Assembly: GCA_014642895.1 (NCBI GenBank)
Contig: BMJD01000005.1
Coordinates: forward strand, 62,001 to 126,000
Direction: 5' to 3'
DNA length: 64,000 bases
Origin: Lentibacillus populi
GTDB lineage: Bacteria; Bacillota; Bacilli; Bacillales; Amphibacillaceae
Shown here: positions 56,565-64,000 of the stretch, piece after piece
Position numbering within the stretch: the stretch's first letter is position 1
How the letters are laid out: every line of letters starts with the position of its first letter
The notes under the pieces: model-generated
Seen by the model: only the letters and a program-made list of their open reading frames with translations
Databases searched by the model: none
Told to the model about the DNA's origin: nothing
Position numbers and translations under genes: made by a program

Positions 56565-57365
56565 TTATTTTAGGATCGTTACGTCCACTGTACGTACACC
56601 CCATTGGGTTGCATCGTCTTTGTTTGGAACGTGGACATCAATTTTATTGCCTTTGATAGCACTGCCAACGTCTGCTGCAGTTGCATGCCCATAGCCTTCT
56701 ACATAAACTTCTGAACCTAACGGGATTAGATCTGGATCAACTGCGATTACTTTTGCATCTGGATTTGCATTCAAGTCAATCCCTGTTGATGTCACCCCTG
56801 AGCATCCGTCACAATCGGATGTATAAGCTGTTGCTTTAACCGTAACTGTTTTACCTTGTGGTGTGTCATCTTTTTTTACCGTTTTGGCAGGTTCCGTTTT
56901 AGAAGCCTTCTGTGTATTTTCATTCGTGCTTTCATTATCGTTTGATGATGATTCAACAGCGTCATCGTTTGATACGTTAGTAGCATCGTTGGTTGATTGC
57001 TCTTCCTGGACAATGTTTACACCTTTAATTTCTAATTTCTGGCCGGCTACTATCAAGTCAGATGTTAAATCGTTCCATTCCTTAATATCATCTACCGCTA
57101 CATCAAACTTTTTACTGATACCGCTTAATGTATCACCTTTTTCCACCTTATATGTCTCATTGATAAATAGTTTTTGATTCGGGTGAATAGTGGTAGATTT
57201 CAATTCGTTTATTTCAACTAAGTCATCAACGGTAGTGTTGTATTCATTTGCAATGTCCCAGAGGCTATCTCCTTCTTGGACTTTGTATTCTTCTGCTGAA
57301 ACATTCGTTACAGCCGCGCCAGCAATCATGACACCTGTAGCAAGTGCTGCTACCATTTTCTTCAT
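56565..57365 (-). CDS. Secreted LysM-LysM-3D cell wall protein
   Basis: This 266-residue protein has a signal peptide (cleavage after NVSA), two LysM peptidoglycan-binding repeats (about residues 27-69, KVQEGDSLWDIANEYNT; and 72-114, KVEKGDTLSGISKKFDV), a Ser/Asn/Asp-rich linker and a C-terminal 3D domain (about 175-266). The 3D aspartates are seen in AVDPDLIPLGSEVYVEGYGH, ATAADVG and GNKIDVHVP. It resembles YocH/YuaA-type enzymes that loosen peptidoglycan. ATG 57363-57365 follows AAGGAGGGACTACCCT. A c-di-AMP (ydaO) riboswitch, common before such genes, was looked for upstream and not seen. Confidence 0.92.
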   Translation of the reverse strand: MKKMVAALATGVMIAGAAVTNVSAEEYKVQEGDSLWDIANEYNTTVDDLVEINELKSTTIHPNQKLFINETYKVEKGDTLSGISKKFDVAVDDIKEWNDLTSDLIVAGQKLEIKGVNIVQEEQSTNDATNVSNDDAVESSSNDNESTNENTQKASKTEPAKTVKKDDTPQGKTVTVKATAYTSDCDGCSGVTSTGIDLNANPDAKVIAVDPDLIPLGSEVYVEGYGHATAADVGSAIKGNKIDVHVPNKDDATQWGVRTVDVTILK

Positions 57366-57694
57366 AGGGTAGTCCCTCCTTCAAATTCTGACATTGCCTA
57401 TACTATCACAGGAAATGAGGCAATGCAGTTACAGAATCGTTAAGACTCTATTACAAGCATTACCAAATCTACTAGAATGTATTACAAATATAATAGATTT
57501 GTGACAAAAGGCTGTGTTTCTTACATTATGTAGGACTAAGGAACTATATTGATGCAAGTTTTCATTACGACTTTCGTTTTTTGTAACTCCGTATTTCATC
57601 CTTGCAATTATTCCTTTATGAGGCAGTTTTGGGCTGATAGAATATATTCTTCATTTCCGCGGTTTAAACAGGCTATGTTCTAAAATTCTTTTAT

Positions 57695-57750
57695 GATAAA
57701 GTGAAACTTCATTTAGTGGGGATATTACAGTCCGTTAATGCGTAATAAAT
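57695..57750 (-). repeat. Dispersed repeat A, deleted 56 bp form
   Basis: Both ends of repeat A are joined: on the minus strand TTTATTACGCATTAACGGAC, then TGTAATATCCCCACTAAATG, then AAGTTTCACTTTATC. The central 100 or more bases are absent. The remainder of gap 57366-57901 has no recognised gene. Confidence 0.7.
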
Positions 57751-57901
57751 TGCACCTTAATATCTGCTCTAGTAATCTTTACCTGTTTGCTTAATGATAA
57801 CCGTTTTGTTTGGCCCATTATAATTCCAATTAGTAATTTCGTTGACCAGCCAAATTTTAGAAAGCAAATGTCGTCAGGCCCTGTGAATAATTTCAAAGGC
57901 G

Positions 57902-57931
57902 AAAAAAACTGCTCTTATATAAGAGCAGTTT
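57902..57931 (-). terminator. Intrinsic terminator of glmM
   Basis: ACTGCTCTTA/TAAGAGCAGT palindrome followed by TTTTTTT on the minus strand, just past the glmM stop. Confidence 0.92.
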
Positions 57932-57943
57932 CGGCAAATTGTA

Positions 57944-59287
57944 TTATTTTATTCCCAGTAAATCGTCAATTACTTTGACAACCCGATCCGCATACCGTTC
58001 ACAGTCTTCCTTGGATGACGCTTCCACCATGACCCGGACAAGCGGCTCTGTCCCTGACGGTCGGACAAGCACGCGTCCTTCCCCGGCCATTTCCTGTTCA
58101 ACTGCATCGATCGCCTCTTTTATCTGCGGATTGGTCATAGCATTTTTCTTGTCGGTTACCTTCACATTTTTAAGTACTTGCGGATATACTTCCATTTCAT
58201 CAGCAAGTTCCGACAATTTCTTGCCCGTTTCCTTCATCACGTTTACTAACTGAAGCGCTGATAACATTCCATCGCCCGTTGTATTGTAATCGAGGAAGAT
58301 AATATGGCCAGACTGTTCACCACCCAGATTGTAGCCGCCCTTACGCATTTCTTCCATGACATAACGGTCACCAACGGCAGTTTTATCACTGCGCATCCCA
58401 TGCTTCTCTAGCGCCTTATAGAAACCCAGATTGCTCATCACCGTGGAGACAACTGTCTTATGTCGCAGGAAACCTTTTTCATTCATATATTTTCCACAAA
58501 TATACATGATTTTATCGCCATCAACAATATTTCCCTTTTCGTCAACGGCAATCAGACGATCACCGTCTCCGTCAAATGCAAGGCCAATATCTGCCCCTTT
58601 CTCGGTAACAAAGGCCTGCAAGCTCTCAGGGTGTGTGGAACCAACCCCATCATTAATATTCAAGCCATCCGGTGATGAACCGATCGTGAAAATATCTGCT
58701 TCCAAATCGGCAAACAAATGTGTCGCCAGTCCCGAGGTTGCACCATGCGCACAATCCAAGGCGATTTCCAGTCCGGCAAAATCATTATCAATCGACTCTT
58801 TTAAGAAGGAAAGATATTTCTGTCCACCTTCAAAGTAATCATTCACAATTCCTAAATCAGCACCAACCGGGCGTGGAAGGGTATCCTCGCCTTCCATTAG
58901 TGCCTCAATCTCATCCTCCTGTTCATCCGACAGTTTAAAGCCATCCGGTCCAAAAAACTTGATCCCGTTATCCTCGACCGGATTATGCGAAGCAGAAATC
59001 ATCACCCCTGCCTGTGCACTCGTTGCTTTTGTTAAATAAGCAACCCCCGGAGTTGAAATAACGCCTAACCGCATTACCTCAGCACCAATCGATAACAGCC
59101 CTGCAACAAGTGCCCCTTCCAGCATATGACCGGAAATACGGGTGTCACGTCCAATTAGGACTCTCGGCTTTTCTGTTTCCTTTGTTAATACATATCCGCC
59201 AAAGCGTCCTATTTTAAATGCTAATTCTGGTGTCAATTCAAGATTTGCTACTCCTCTGACACCGTCTGTTCCAAAATAATTTCCCAT
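57944..59287 (-). CDS. glmM: Phosphoglucosamine mutase GlmM
   Basis: This 447-residue enzyme converts glucosamine 6-phosphate to glucosamine 1-phosphate for peptidoglycan precursor synthesis. Phosphohexomutase signatures: active serine Ser100 in [19 protein letters not shown], the metal loop [23 protein letters not shown] and [12 protein letters not shown]. It starts at ATG 59285-59287 after AAAAGGAGAGGTACAGC. It is the last gene of the cdaA-cdaR-glmM cluster; GlmM is known to bind and restrain CdaA in Bacillus. glmS, usually next, is absent and a terminator follows instead. Confidence 0.96.
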   Translation of the reverse strand: MGNYFGTDGVRGVANLELTPELAFKIGRFGGYVLTKETEKPRVLIGRDTRISGHMLEGALVAGLLSIGAEVMRLGVISTPGVAYLTKATSAQAGVMISASHNPVEDNGIKFFGPDGFKLSDEQEDEIEALMEGEDTLPRPVGADLGIVNDYFEGGQKYLSFLKESIDNDFAGLEIALDCAHGATSGLATHLFADLEADIFTIGSSPDGLNINDGVGSTHPESLQAFVTEKGADIGLAFDGDGDRLIAVDEKGNIVDGDKIMYICGKYMNEKGFLRHKTVVSTVMSNLGFYKALEKHGMRSDKTAVGDRYVMEEMRKGGYNLGGEQSGHIIFLDYNTTGDGMLSALQLVNVMKETGKKLSELADEMEVYPQVLKNVKVTDKKNAMTNPQIKEAIDAVEQEMAGEGRVLVRPSGTEPLVRVMVEASSKEDCERYADRVVKVIDDLLGIK

Positions 59288-59449
59288 GCTGTACCTCTCC
59301 TTTTCTCCAATTAACCAACTCTTGCAAAGTGAGAGTAAAATTGTCTATCCTTCTTAACTGTTAAACATTCCCTTTTAGCTAATAAAACCTTACCCGTTTA
59401 TCCTACAGACCGGCAGTACTAATTGAACCGGTCACTTCCACTTCTGTGT

Positions 59450-60706
59450 CTAAGTGATTTCAATGGTTACCTCTTCAAATTCACCTGTATACTCATTGCC
59501 CTCAGGTCCTTCAATCATTACCGGAACCTGATGTTCTCCCTCACCCAGTCCATCCGCATTAACGGATAGCTTAATATCTTCATTTTTGAGTTTATCTATA
59601 TCTTCCTGTTTCCCATTAACTGTAACATCCATTTTTGGACTATTTGGCTCAACAAACGACACTTCTTGTTCATTCCCCAGATTTTCTACCTCAATAGGGA
59701 CATCGTTAATTGTTTTCGTCGTTTTCGTTGTTTTCGTCGTTTCCGTCGTCTTCGTCTGTTCAAGTTCTATGGTTACATTTAATGAATCCTGATCACGGGC
59801 TTTCACACCATCCGGCAAGGCAAAACCAATATCAATTGTCCCTGACTCCGTAATTTTGGATAAATCAATTTCTTTTGTAGCAGCCTGTTCAAGATCCTGT
59901 AGTGAATTGCTTGTCCCAAAAACCTCTATTTCATTAACTTCAGGAGTAATGGATACAAGCGAGTAACCATCTGGCAATTTCCCGGTTGTCTTCACACTTA
60001 CCGGTACTTTTTTACTTGGATTATTGATTTCTGCTGATACTTCAACATTTTCCGGGTCAATCGCAACATTTAATTCATTCCCCTGACTGTCATAAACCTT
60101 GACCGGAACCTCTCGGCTATTAATCGATTCGGTTAATTCCGCAACATCGACAAACACCTTTACGGAGGCGATCTGATCTACAACGCTTTTTGAGCTTCTA
60201 ATTGTTACGGTTTGGGGATTGACCATGAAATCTCCAAGCTCATAACCACTAGGCAGCTTATCTTCATTAATAAAATCAACATCCACATTAAATTCCTTTG
60301 ATGCTCGCTCTTCAATAACGACATCAATCGTCTTCGGTTCGATATAGACCTTCAAATCGTCCGAGATATTGGCATATTTTATTTCTACCTTGTGTTTTCC
60401 CTCGCCTAAACCACGCAAATCGACAAACACTTCGAAATTCCGCTGTTTTGCCGCCGGTGCCAATACACTCTGCGGTCCCTCGAGTGACATACGTACATGC
60501 TCTGGTACACCGCTTACGACAAAGTTTTTATCAATTCGAATATCCACGGGGACATTATCGATCGTCTGTGTTTCATTTGACGTACCAAAAAATCGATTTT
60601 CAGCACTTTTATCATTTATTTCCACATTGACAAATATGAACAGCAATACCGCAAACGCCAACGAAACAGCTCGGACAAACCATTTACTTTTAAACCAATT
60701 ATCCAT
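59450..60706 (-). CDS. cdaR: CdaR, regulator of the diadenylate cyclase (YbbR repeats)
   Basis: This 418-residue protein has one N-terminal membrane segment (WFVRAVSLAFAVLLFIFVNV) and four extracytoplasmic YbbR repeats (roughly 45-130, 135-220, 225-310, 340-418). It modulates CdaA. Between repeats three and four there is an unusual Thr/Lys-rich run (ETTKTTKTTKT) encoded by imperfect short DNA repeats at 59718-59760. Its ATG overlaps the end of cdaA by eight bases, indicating translational coupling. The ribosome site is AGGAGGGGGAAACGAA. Confidence 0.95.
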   Translation of the reverse strand: MDNWFKSKWFVRAVSLAFAVLLFIFVNVEINDKSAENRFFGTSNETQTIDNVPVDIRIDKNFVVSGVPEHVRMSLEGPQSVLAPAAKQRNFEVFVDLRGLGEGKHKVEIKYANISDDLKVYIEPKTIDVVIEERASKEFNVDVDFINEDKLPSGYELGDFMVNPQTVTIRSSKSVVDQIASVKVFVDVAELTESINSREVPVKVYDSQGNELNVAIDPENVEVSAEINNPSKKVPVSVKTTGKLPDGYSLVSITPEVNEIEVFGTSNSLQDLEQAATKEIDLSKITESGTIDIGFALPDGVKARDQDSLNVTIELEQTKTTETTKTTKTTKTINDVPIEVENLGNEQEVSFVEPNSPKMDVTVNGKQEDIDKLKNEDIKLSVNADGLGEGEHQVPVMIEGPEGNEYTGEFEEVTIEIT

Positions 60707-61520
60707 TTCGTTTCCCCCTCCTGATCCATGACTTTGATTCAGGGGATTTCAATGTTAAGGCTAAATTTTCTCGTAAAAAGTCTCTTAACCCATCCTGGTC
60801 CAAATTCCTATGTAATTCACCATTTTTTGTACAAGATATATAGCCTGTTTCCTCCGATACGACGATCGTCAACGCATCTGTCACTTCACTAATCCCCATT
60901 GCCGCCCGGTGCCTTGTTCCTAGCTCCTTTGAGATAAACGGGCTTTCCGATAATGGTAAGTAACAGGCTGCAGCTACGATTTCCTCCCCTTTTATAATGA
61001 CAGCACCATCATGCAACGGTGTATTCGGGGTAAAGATATTAGTTAATAATTGGTGTGTCAGTTTTCCATTGATCTGGATACCTGTTTCTGTATAGTCACC
61101 CATCCCTGTTTCACGAGCAACCGAAACAAGTGCACCGATACGCCGTTTGGCCATATAGTTTGCCGATTGAACAATCGCTTCAATTGTCTGTTCGATCCTC
61201 TCTTCCTCCGACCTTGCTCCCCTGGAAAAAAAATTGCCACGGCCAAGCTGCTCTAATGCCCTTCTAAGTTCTGGCTGGAATAAAATCACAATTACCAAAA
61301 ATCCCCAAGTTATAGCGTAATTGGTTATCCATTGAACTGTTTGCAGCTCGAATACAATACTTAAAAGCCAAACTATCAATACGACTGCAATTCCCTTCAA
61401 GAGCTGAATTGCCTTTGTACCTCTGATTAACATGATTAATTTATATAATACATACCAGACGAGACCAATATCTACGCCAATTCGAAGCAGGTCTAAAACG
61501 TCAAATCCCCCATCAAGCAT
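60699..61520 (-). CDS. cdaA: Diadenylate cyclase CdaA (c-di-AMP synthase)
   Basis: This 273-residue membrane enzyme makes c-di-AMP from two ATP. It has three N-terminal membrane segments (about residues 12-33, 40-57, 65-81) and a DAC domain with the two hallmark motifs: DGA at 171-173 in TPLHDGAVIIKG, and RHR at 203-205 in LGTRHRAAMGISEVTDA. ATG 61518-61520 follows GAGGGAAG. It is translationally coupled to cdaR and precedes glmM. c-di-AMP lowers potassium uptake and controls osmolyte balance; a Ktr/Trk-type channel gene lies at the right end of this window. Confidence 0.96.
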   Translation of the reverse strand: MLDGGFDVLDLLRIGVDIGLVWYVLYKLIMLIRGTKAIQLLKGIAVVLIVWLLSIVFELQTVQWITNYAITWGFLVIVILFQPELRRALEQLGRGNFFSRGARSEEERIEQTIEAIVQSANYMAKRRIGALVSVARETGMGDYTETGIQINGKLTHQLLTNIFTPNTPLHDGAVIIKGEEIVAAACYLPLSESPFISKELGTRHRAAMGISEVTDALTIVVSEETGYISCTKNGELHRNLDQDGLRDFLRENLALTLKSPESKSWIRRGKRNG

Positions 61521-61609
61521 GCTTACACTTCCCTCTGATCATAAAACTCCATCCATTCTATACTTAATAACAGTATATATTATATCATATTTCCCCAATG
61601 AAAAGAACA

Positions 61610-61808
61610 AAGGCGCAAGCACCCGGTTAGCGGCGTATATGCTGGACTGAGCCGTAGGAGATAAAGGAAACACGACGACCAGAGGGAGTCGATGTTGACT
61701 TATCGTACGGAGGCGGGTGTTGCATACTAGCCGCTGGGTGCTGGAGCCGGACGTGGCCTATCCTGACATAAGCGGAATAGAGCCCATATTCTTATACTTT
61801 TTACCTAA
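61610..61808 (+). repeat. Dispersed repeat F, copy 3
   Basis: Begins AGGCGCAAGCACCCGGTTAG, includes GATAAAGGAAACACG and GTTGACTTATCGTACGGAGG, and ends GCGGAATAGAGCCCATATTC. It sits between rsiW and cdaA, widening a gap (61521-61941) that is short in B. subtilis. No gene seen in the gap. Confidence 0.85.
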
Positions 61809-61941
61809 TAAAAAACCCGGGAAATATCCCAGGTGAAATTTTAGACCATCTTCTGTTGCCAGCAAGTGGACCCAATTTATGCGCCGGATAACTGGGCGTC
61901 ATAATAAACAACGTCCAGCCCAGCGCCTCCAATTTTCCGGA

Positions 61942-62583
61942 TTATAATTCCCCGAATGAAAAAATGCTTCGAAAAATATTTTTTAAATGGTACCAAATCC
62001 ATTCAAAAACCTGATCAACCTGTTTAAATTCCCCGTTAACTTCCCCTACCGAGGCCATTAGTCCTTTCCCGTCAATGGAACTGTCGATAAGTTTTCCATT
62101 AATCAAAGTAACATTGCCGTCAACAGTTCCGTCAATTTTCAGATTGCCATTTTTAACAAGCAGGTCTCCAGAAACCGTTACCCCCTCCGGAACGATAACG
62201 GTGTCTCCATCTATGACTAAATTTTCCTGTTTGGAGACAACTAGCTGGTTATCCTGATTCCAGGCAGAGAATATTCCACTAAACATTAGAATAAAAAATA
62301 TCGCAGCAGCAGTAATGATTGGGTGCGCCTTAAACCAGCGCTTGTAGCTGACGCGTTTTCTTTCCTTTGGCAGCTTCGCCATAACCTTTTGTGTGAAGTC
62401 TTGCGGCGCCTCTATACGCTCGGTACTTTGAATCCAGGTAATCGTCCGTTTTAATTCATGAAAGTGCTGTTGACAGCTTTCACAGTTTTCCAAATGCAGG
62501 CGCAAGTTCGCTTCTTCCGTTTTCGTTAAATCTCCATCTAAATATTTATGCATAAGCTCAATCGCTTCATGATTGCATCCCAA
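61942..62583 (-). CDS. rsiW: Anti-sigma-W factor RsiW
   Basis: This 213-residue membrane protein holds SigW inactive until cut by proteases under envelope stress. The zinc anti-sigma motif His30-x3-Cys34-x2-Cys37 is in [13 protein letters not shown] membrane segment follows (about 89-107), then an extracytoplasmic domain ([20 protein letters not shown]). TTG at 62581-62583 is preferred over GTG 62590-62592: AAAGGAG lies 9 bases before the TTG but only 1 before the GTG, and the product then aligns with the N-terminus of B. subtilis RsiW. The ribosome site overlaps the sigW stop, so the two are coupled. Confidence 0.92.
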   Translation of the reverse strand: MGCNHEAIELMHKYLDGDLTKTEEANLRLHLENCESCQQHFHELKRTITWIQSTERIEAPQDFTQKVMAKLPKERKRVSYKRWFKAHPIITAAAIFFILMFSGIFSAWNQDNQLVVSKQENLVIDGDTVIVPEGVTVSGDLLVKNGNLKIDGTVDGNVTLINGKLIDSSIDGKGLMASVGEVNGEFKQVDQVFEWIWYHLKNIFRSIFSFGEL

Positions 62584-62598
62584 ACTGTCCACACTCCT

Positions 62599-63162
62599 TT
62601 ACACGTGACGAAGCTTTTTGCGTAATGCTTCCCGTCCTCGGTGAATCCGCGTTTTTACCGTCCCTAATGGAATGTCCAGGATTTCACTAATTTCTTTCAA
62701 GGAAAATTCCTCTAAATACCTTAACATAATAATGGATCGGTATTTCGGTGGCAACTCGGAAATTTCCTGATGAATATAGCTCTGTAATTCCAAATTTTCC
62801 ACTTCTTCTTCTGGCAATCGATTATCGGCCTGAAGCAGGGAATACATATCCAATCCCTTTGTACCCTTTATATCAGCATCAAGATAATAATCCGGTTTCC
62901 GTTTTCGTAAACGATCGATCGTCAAGTTTGTTGCAATTCGATAGAGCCAGGTAGAGAACTTCCGCCCTTCATCATACGAATCGATATTGATATATGCCCG
63001 AATAAAAGCCTCTTGCGCTATATCCTCCGCCTCGTGCGCATTACCAAGCATCCTGTAACAATGCTGGTAAATTTTATTCTGAAAAAAGGTAACGATATCG
63101 GCAAAAGCCGCTTGATCACCTTTTTTTACCTGTTTTATTTTCTCTTTAATCATCAAGTCCAT
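62599..63162 (-). CDS. sigW: ECF sigma factor SigW
   Basis: This 187-residue sigma factor directs cell-envelope stress genes. Region 2 reads YRMLGNAHEAEDIAQEAFIR and FSTWLYRIATNLTIDRLRKR; region 4 reads LPPKYRSIIMLRYLEEFSLK then EISEILDIPLGTVKTRIHRG. Identity to B. subtilis SigW is high and the length is equal. ATG 63160-63162 is chosen (GGAGG 9 bases upstream; matches the B. subtilis N-terminus); an upstream TTG is only three bases from that site. A perfect SigW-type promoter precedes it, so it is autoregulated. rsiW follows with overlap of its ribosome site. Confidence 0.97.
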   Translation of the reverse strand: MDLMIKEKIKQVKKGDQAAFADIVTFFQNKIYQHCYRMLGNAHEAEDIAQEAFIRAYINIDSYDEGRKFSTWLYRIATNLTIDRLRKRKPDYYLDADIKGTKGLDMYSLLQADNRLPEEEVENLELQSYIHQEISELPPKYRSIIMLRYLEEFSLKEISEILDIPLGTVKTRIHRGREALRKKLRHV

Positions 63163-63198
63163 TATCAAGTACCTCCGCTAGCCTGCGGTAAATTGTGT

Positions 63199-63224
63199 TA
63201 CGAATCAAGTCTCAAAAGGTTTCA
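63199..63224 (-). promoter_or_regulatory. SigW autoregulatory promoter
   Basis: On the minus strand TGAAAC (63219-63224) and CGTA (63199-63202) are separated by 16 bases, the SigW consensus, about 40 bases before the sigW start codon. Confidence 0.9.
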
Positions 63225-63255
63225 CTTTTCTTATAAAAAAATAAAAACTTTTTTA

Positions 63256-63284
63256 TTGCAAATATATAGGGAATTCCATATTAT
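63256..63284 (+). promoter_or_regulatory. Predicted sigma-A promoter of the Spo0E-like gene
   Basis: TTGCAA (63256-63261) and TATTAT (63279-63284) with 17-base spacing, 27 bases before the start codon. Confidence 0.5.
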
Positions 63285-63310
63285 AGTATACTAGATAGGG
63301 GGATAGTTGT

Positions 63311-63466
63311 GTGGAAAATTTACTAAAAAAAATCGAACAATGTCGTAATGAAATGATCACGTTAAGTTGCTCGTATGAATTAACGTCTGATATTGTCGTA
63401 AAATCCAGTAAACAATTGGATGAATTATTGAATGAATATCATACTAAAGCAGCAGCAAGTGCATAA
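63311..63466 (+). CDS. Spo0E-like aspartyl-phosphate phosphatase
   Basis: This 51-residue protein begins at GTG 63311, with AGGGGG about 8 bases upstream, and reads MENLLKKIEQCRNEMITLSC followed by a second helix carrying SKQLD (Ser33 to Asp37), the Spo0E signature SxxLD. Such small two-helix proteins dephosphorylate Spo0A~P and delay sporulation, or act on other response regulators. It ends AAASA. It is divergent from sigW, with its own promoter, and shares a terminator with the convergent potassium channel gene. Confidence 0.85.
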   Translation: MENLLKKIEQCRNEMITLSCSYELTSDIVVKSSKQLDELLNEYHTKAAASA

Positions 63467-63524
63467 CAGCTTACTTCTTGGATAATACATATAATTCATC
63501 ATGACAATAGAAAATAATAAGGGT

Positions 63525-63569
63525 AAAAAAAGACATCAAAATTTCTTCACGGAATTCAATGTCTTTTTT
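63525..63569. terminator. Bidirectional terminator between the Spo0E-like and potassium channel genes
   Basis: AAAAAAGACAT and ATGTCTTTTTT form the stem across a 22-base loop, with T-runs on both strands. Confidence 0.8.
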
Positions 63570-63585
63570 ATTTGTTTCGATTTTT

Positions 63586-64000
63586 TTATCCTGTTAAAAC
63601 GTCCTCACTCGGATAACGGACCTTATCGAATTTGGTTTTTGCTAATGAAAACATTAACGTAAGCGGGCCCAGCTTGCCAATAAACATCATAAAGATGATA
63701 ATACACTTCCCAACATCTGATAAATCGGCGGTCAGCCCCATTGACAATCCTACTGTTCCAAACGCTGAAATCACCTCAAAAACAATTGGCAGAATGGGCC
63801 TACGTTCCGTAATACTCAATGTCAAAATAGCCAGGAAAATAAAGGTTAAGCTTATGGTTAAGATGGCTAGTGATTTGACGACTAGTGTATTGTCAATTCG
63901 TCTATGTTTAATAACAATTTCTTTCTTGCCTTTTAAGAAGTTAACAACAGCAAATACAATAATTAGAAAAGTTGTTAATTTGATCCCGCCTCCGGTAGAT
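63586..64000 (-). CDS. Ktr/Trk-type potassium channel subunit, C-terminal part (truncated by window edge)
   Basis: The frame is open from the right edge to the stop at 63586, giving 138 visible residues. It begins with STGGGIKLTTFLIIVFAVVN, a selectivity-filter motif of KtrB/KtrD/TrkH proteins. FEVISAFGTVGLSMGLTADL gives the next pore repeat, and the end is FIGKLGPLTLMFSLAK followed by a short basic tail (VRYPSEDVLTG). These subunits import potassium, gated by a KtrA/KtrC-type ring. KtrB and KtrD cannot be separated from this fragment. An ATG at 63823-63825 is internal, not the real start. The neighbourhood of c-di-AMP genes is notable because c-di-AMP controls Ktr channels. Confidence 0.9.
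   Translation of the reverse strand, partial: STGGGIKLTTFLIIVFAVVNFLKGKKEIVIKHRRIDNTLVVKSLAILTISLTFIFLAILTLSITERRPILPIVFEVISAFGTVGLSMGLTADLSDVGKCIIIFMMFIGKLGPLTLMFSLAKTKFDKVRYPSEDVLTG

Noticed and set aside
57366-57943. ydaO-type c-di-AMP riboswitch before the LysM-3D gene
   Set aside because: The expected conserved blocks were not found on the minus strand upstream of the gene; the gap only holds a repeat A remnant and possible promoter sequence.
63586-63825. Complete 79-residue protein starting at 63825
   Set aside because: The frame remains open to the window edge and the upstream part encodes a conserved potassium channel filter, so the ATG is internal.

Overview
The window looks like a chromosomal segment of a spore-forming, low-to-mid GC Bacillaceae bacterium, probably a salt-adapted relative of Virgibacillus, Lentibacillus or Oceanobacillus. 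This is inferred from Bacillus-type gene content (sigW-rsiW-cdaA-cdaR-glmM, ycnK/ycnJ/ycnI, ypmR-ypmS, ykpA, a Spo0E-like peptide, Ku/LigD), strong AGGAGG-type ribosome sites, TTG/GTG starts, and many sodium-coupled carriers (TcyP, BrnQ, NhaC, a CPA-type antiporter, AgcS). No phage, intact IS element, rRNA, tRNA or CRISPR was recognised.

Layout. 0-9 kb: Ku and LigD end joining, cystine symporter, OsmC and DUF488 genes, phosphoglucomutase. 9-22 kb: AI-2E family permease, acetyltransferase, cation antiporter, BrnQ, a long RecQ, M29 aminopeptidase, HxlR regulator, NhaC. 22-30 kb: a copper block with ycnK, a YtkA/FixH-like lipoprotein, ycnJ and ycnI on the minus strand, then ctaG and copA on the plus strand. 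30-35 kb: a class I ribonucleotide reductase operon (nrdE-nrdF-flavodoxin) behind two NrdR-type boxes, a cobalamin riboswitch and an intrinsic terminator. 35-46 kb: AgcS symporter, thioesterase, cardiolipin synthase, methionine gamma-lyase, RarD, then a SAM-I riboswitch followed by metY (interrupted by an in-frame TGA) and hom. 46-56 kb: ypmR-ypmS, WYL regulator, permuted NlpC/P60-like protein, ABC-F ykpA, a NERD protein and the threonine-to-glycine genes kbl and tdh. 56-64 kb: a 43-residue membrane peptide, a LysM-3D protein, glmM, cdaR, cdaA, rsiW, sigW, a Spo0E-like peptide and the end of a Ktr/Trk potassium channel subunit.

The most unusual feature is the intergenic DNA. Four repeat types fill most large gaps: (A) a dispersed element of about 160-190 bp, with a roughly 55 bp deleted form; (F) a second element of 150-260 bp; (P) TTCAAAAAGTC palindromes, apparently deleted forms of a roughly 220 bp element with terminal inverted repeats; and (T) tandem arrays with a 20-21 bp period, sometimes as 42 bp dimers. 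Types A and F often touch stop codons or sit inside operons.

Other points worth attention: ycnJ has no ATG/GTG/TTG start and appears to begin at ATA; metY has a nonsense codon in an otherwise intact frame plus a C-terminal CoA-binding-like extension; the nrd operon carries both NrdR-type and B12 control; and three consecutive hairpins lie between kbl and the 43-residue peptide gene. All identities come from reading the sequence and recalling families; no database search was run.
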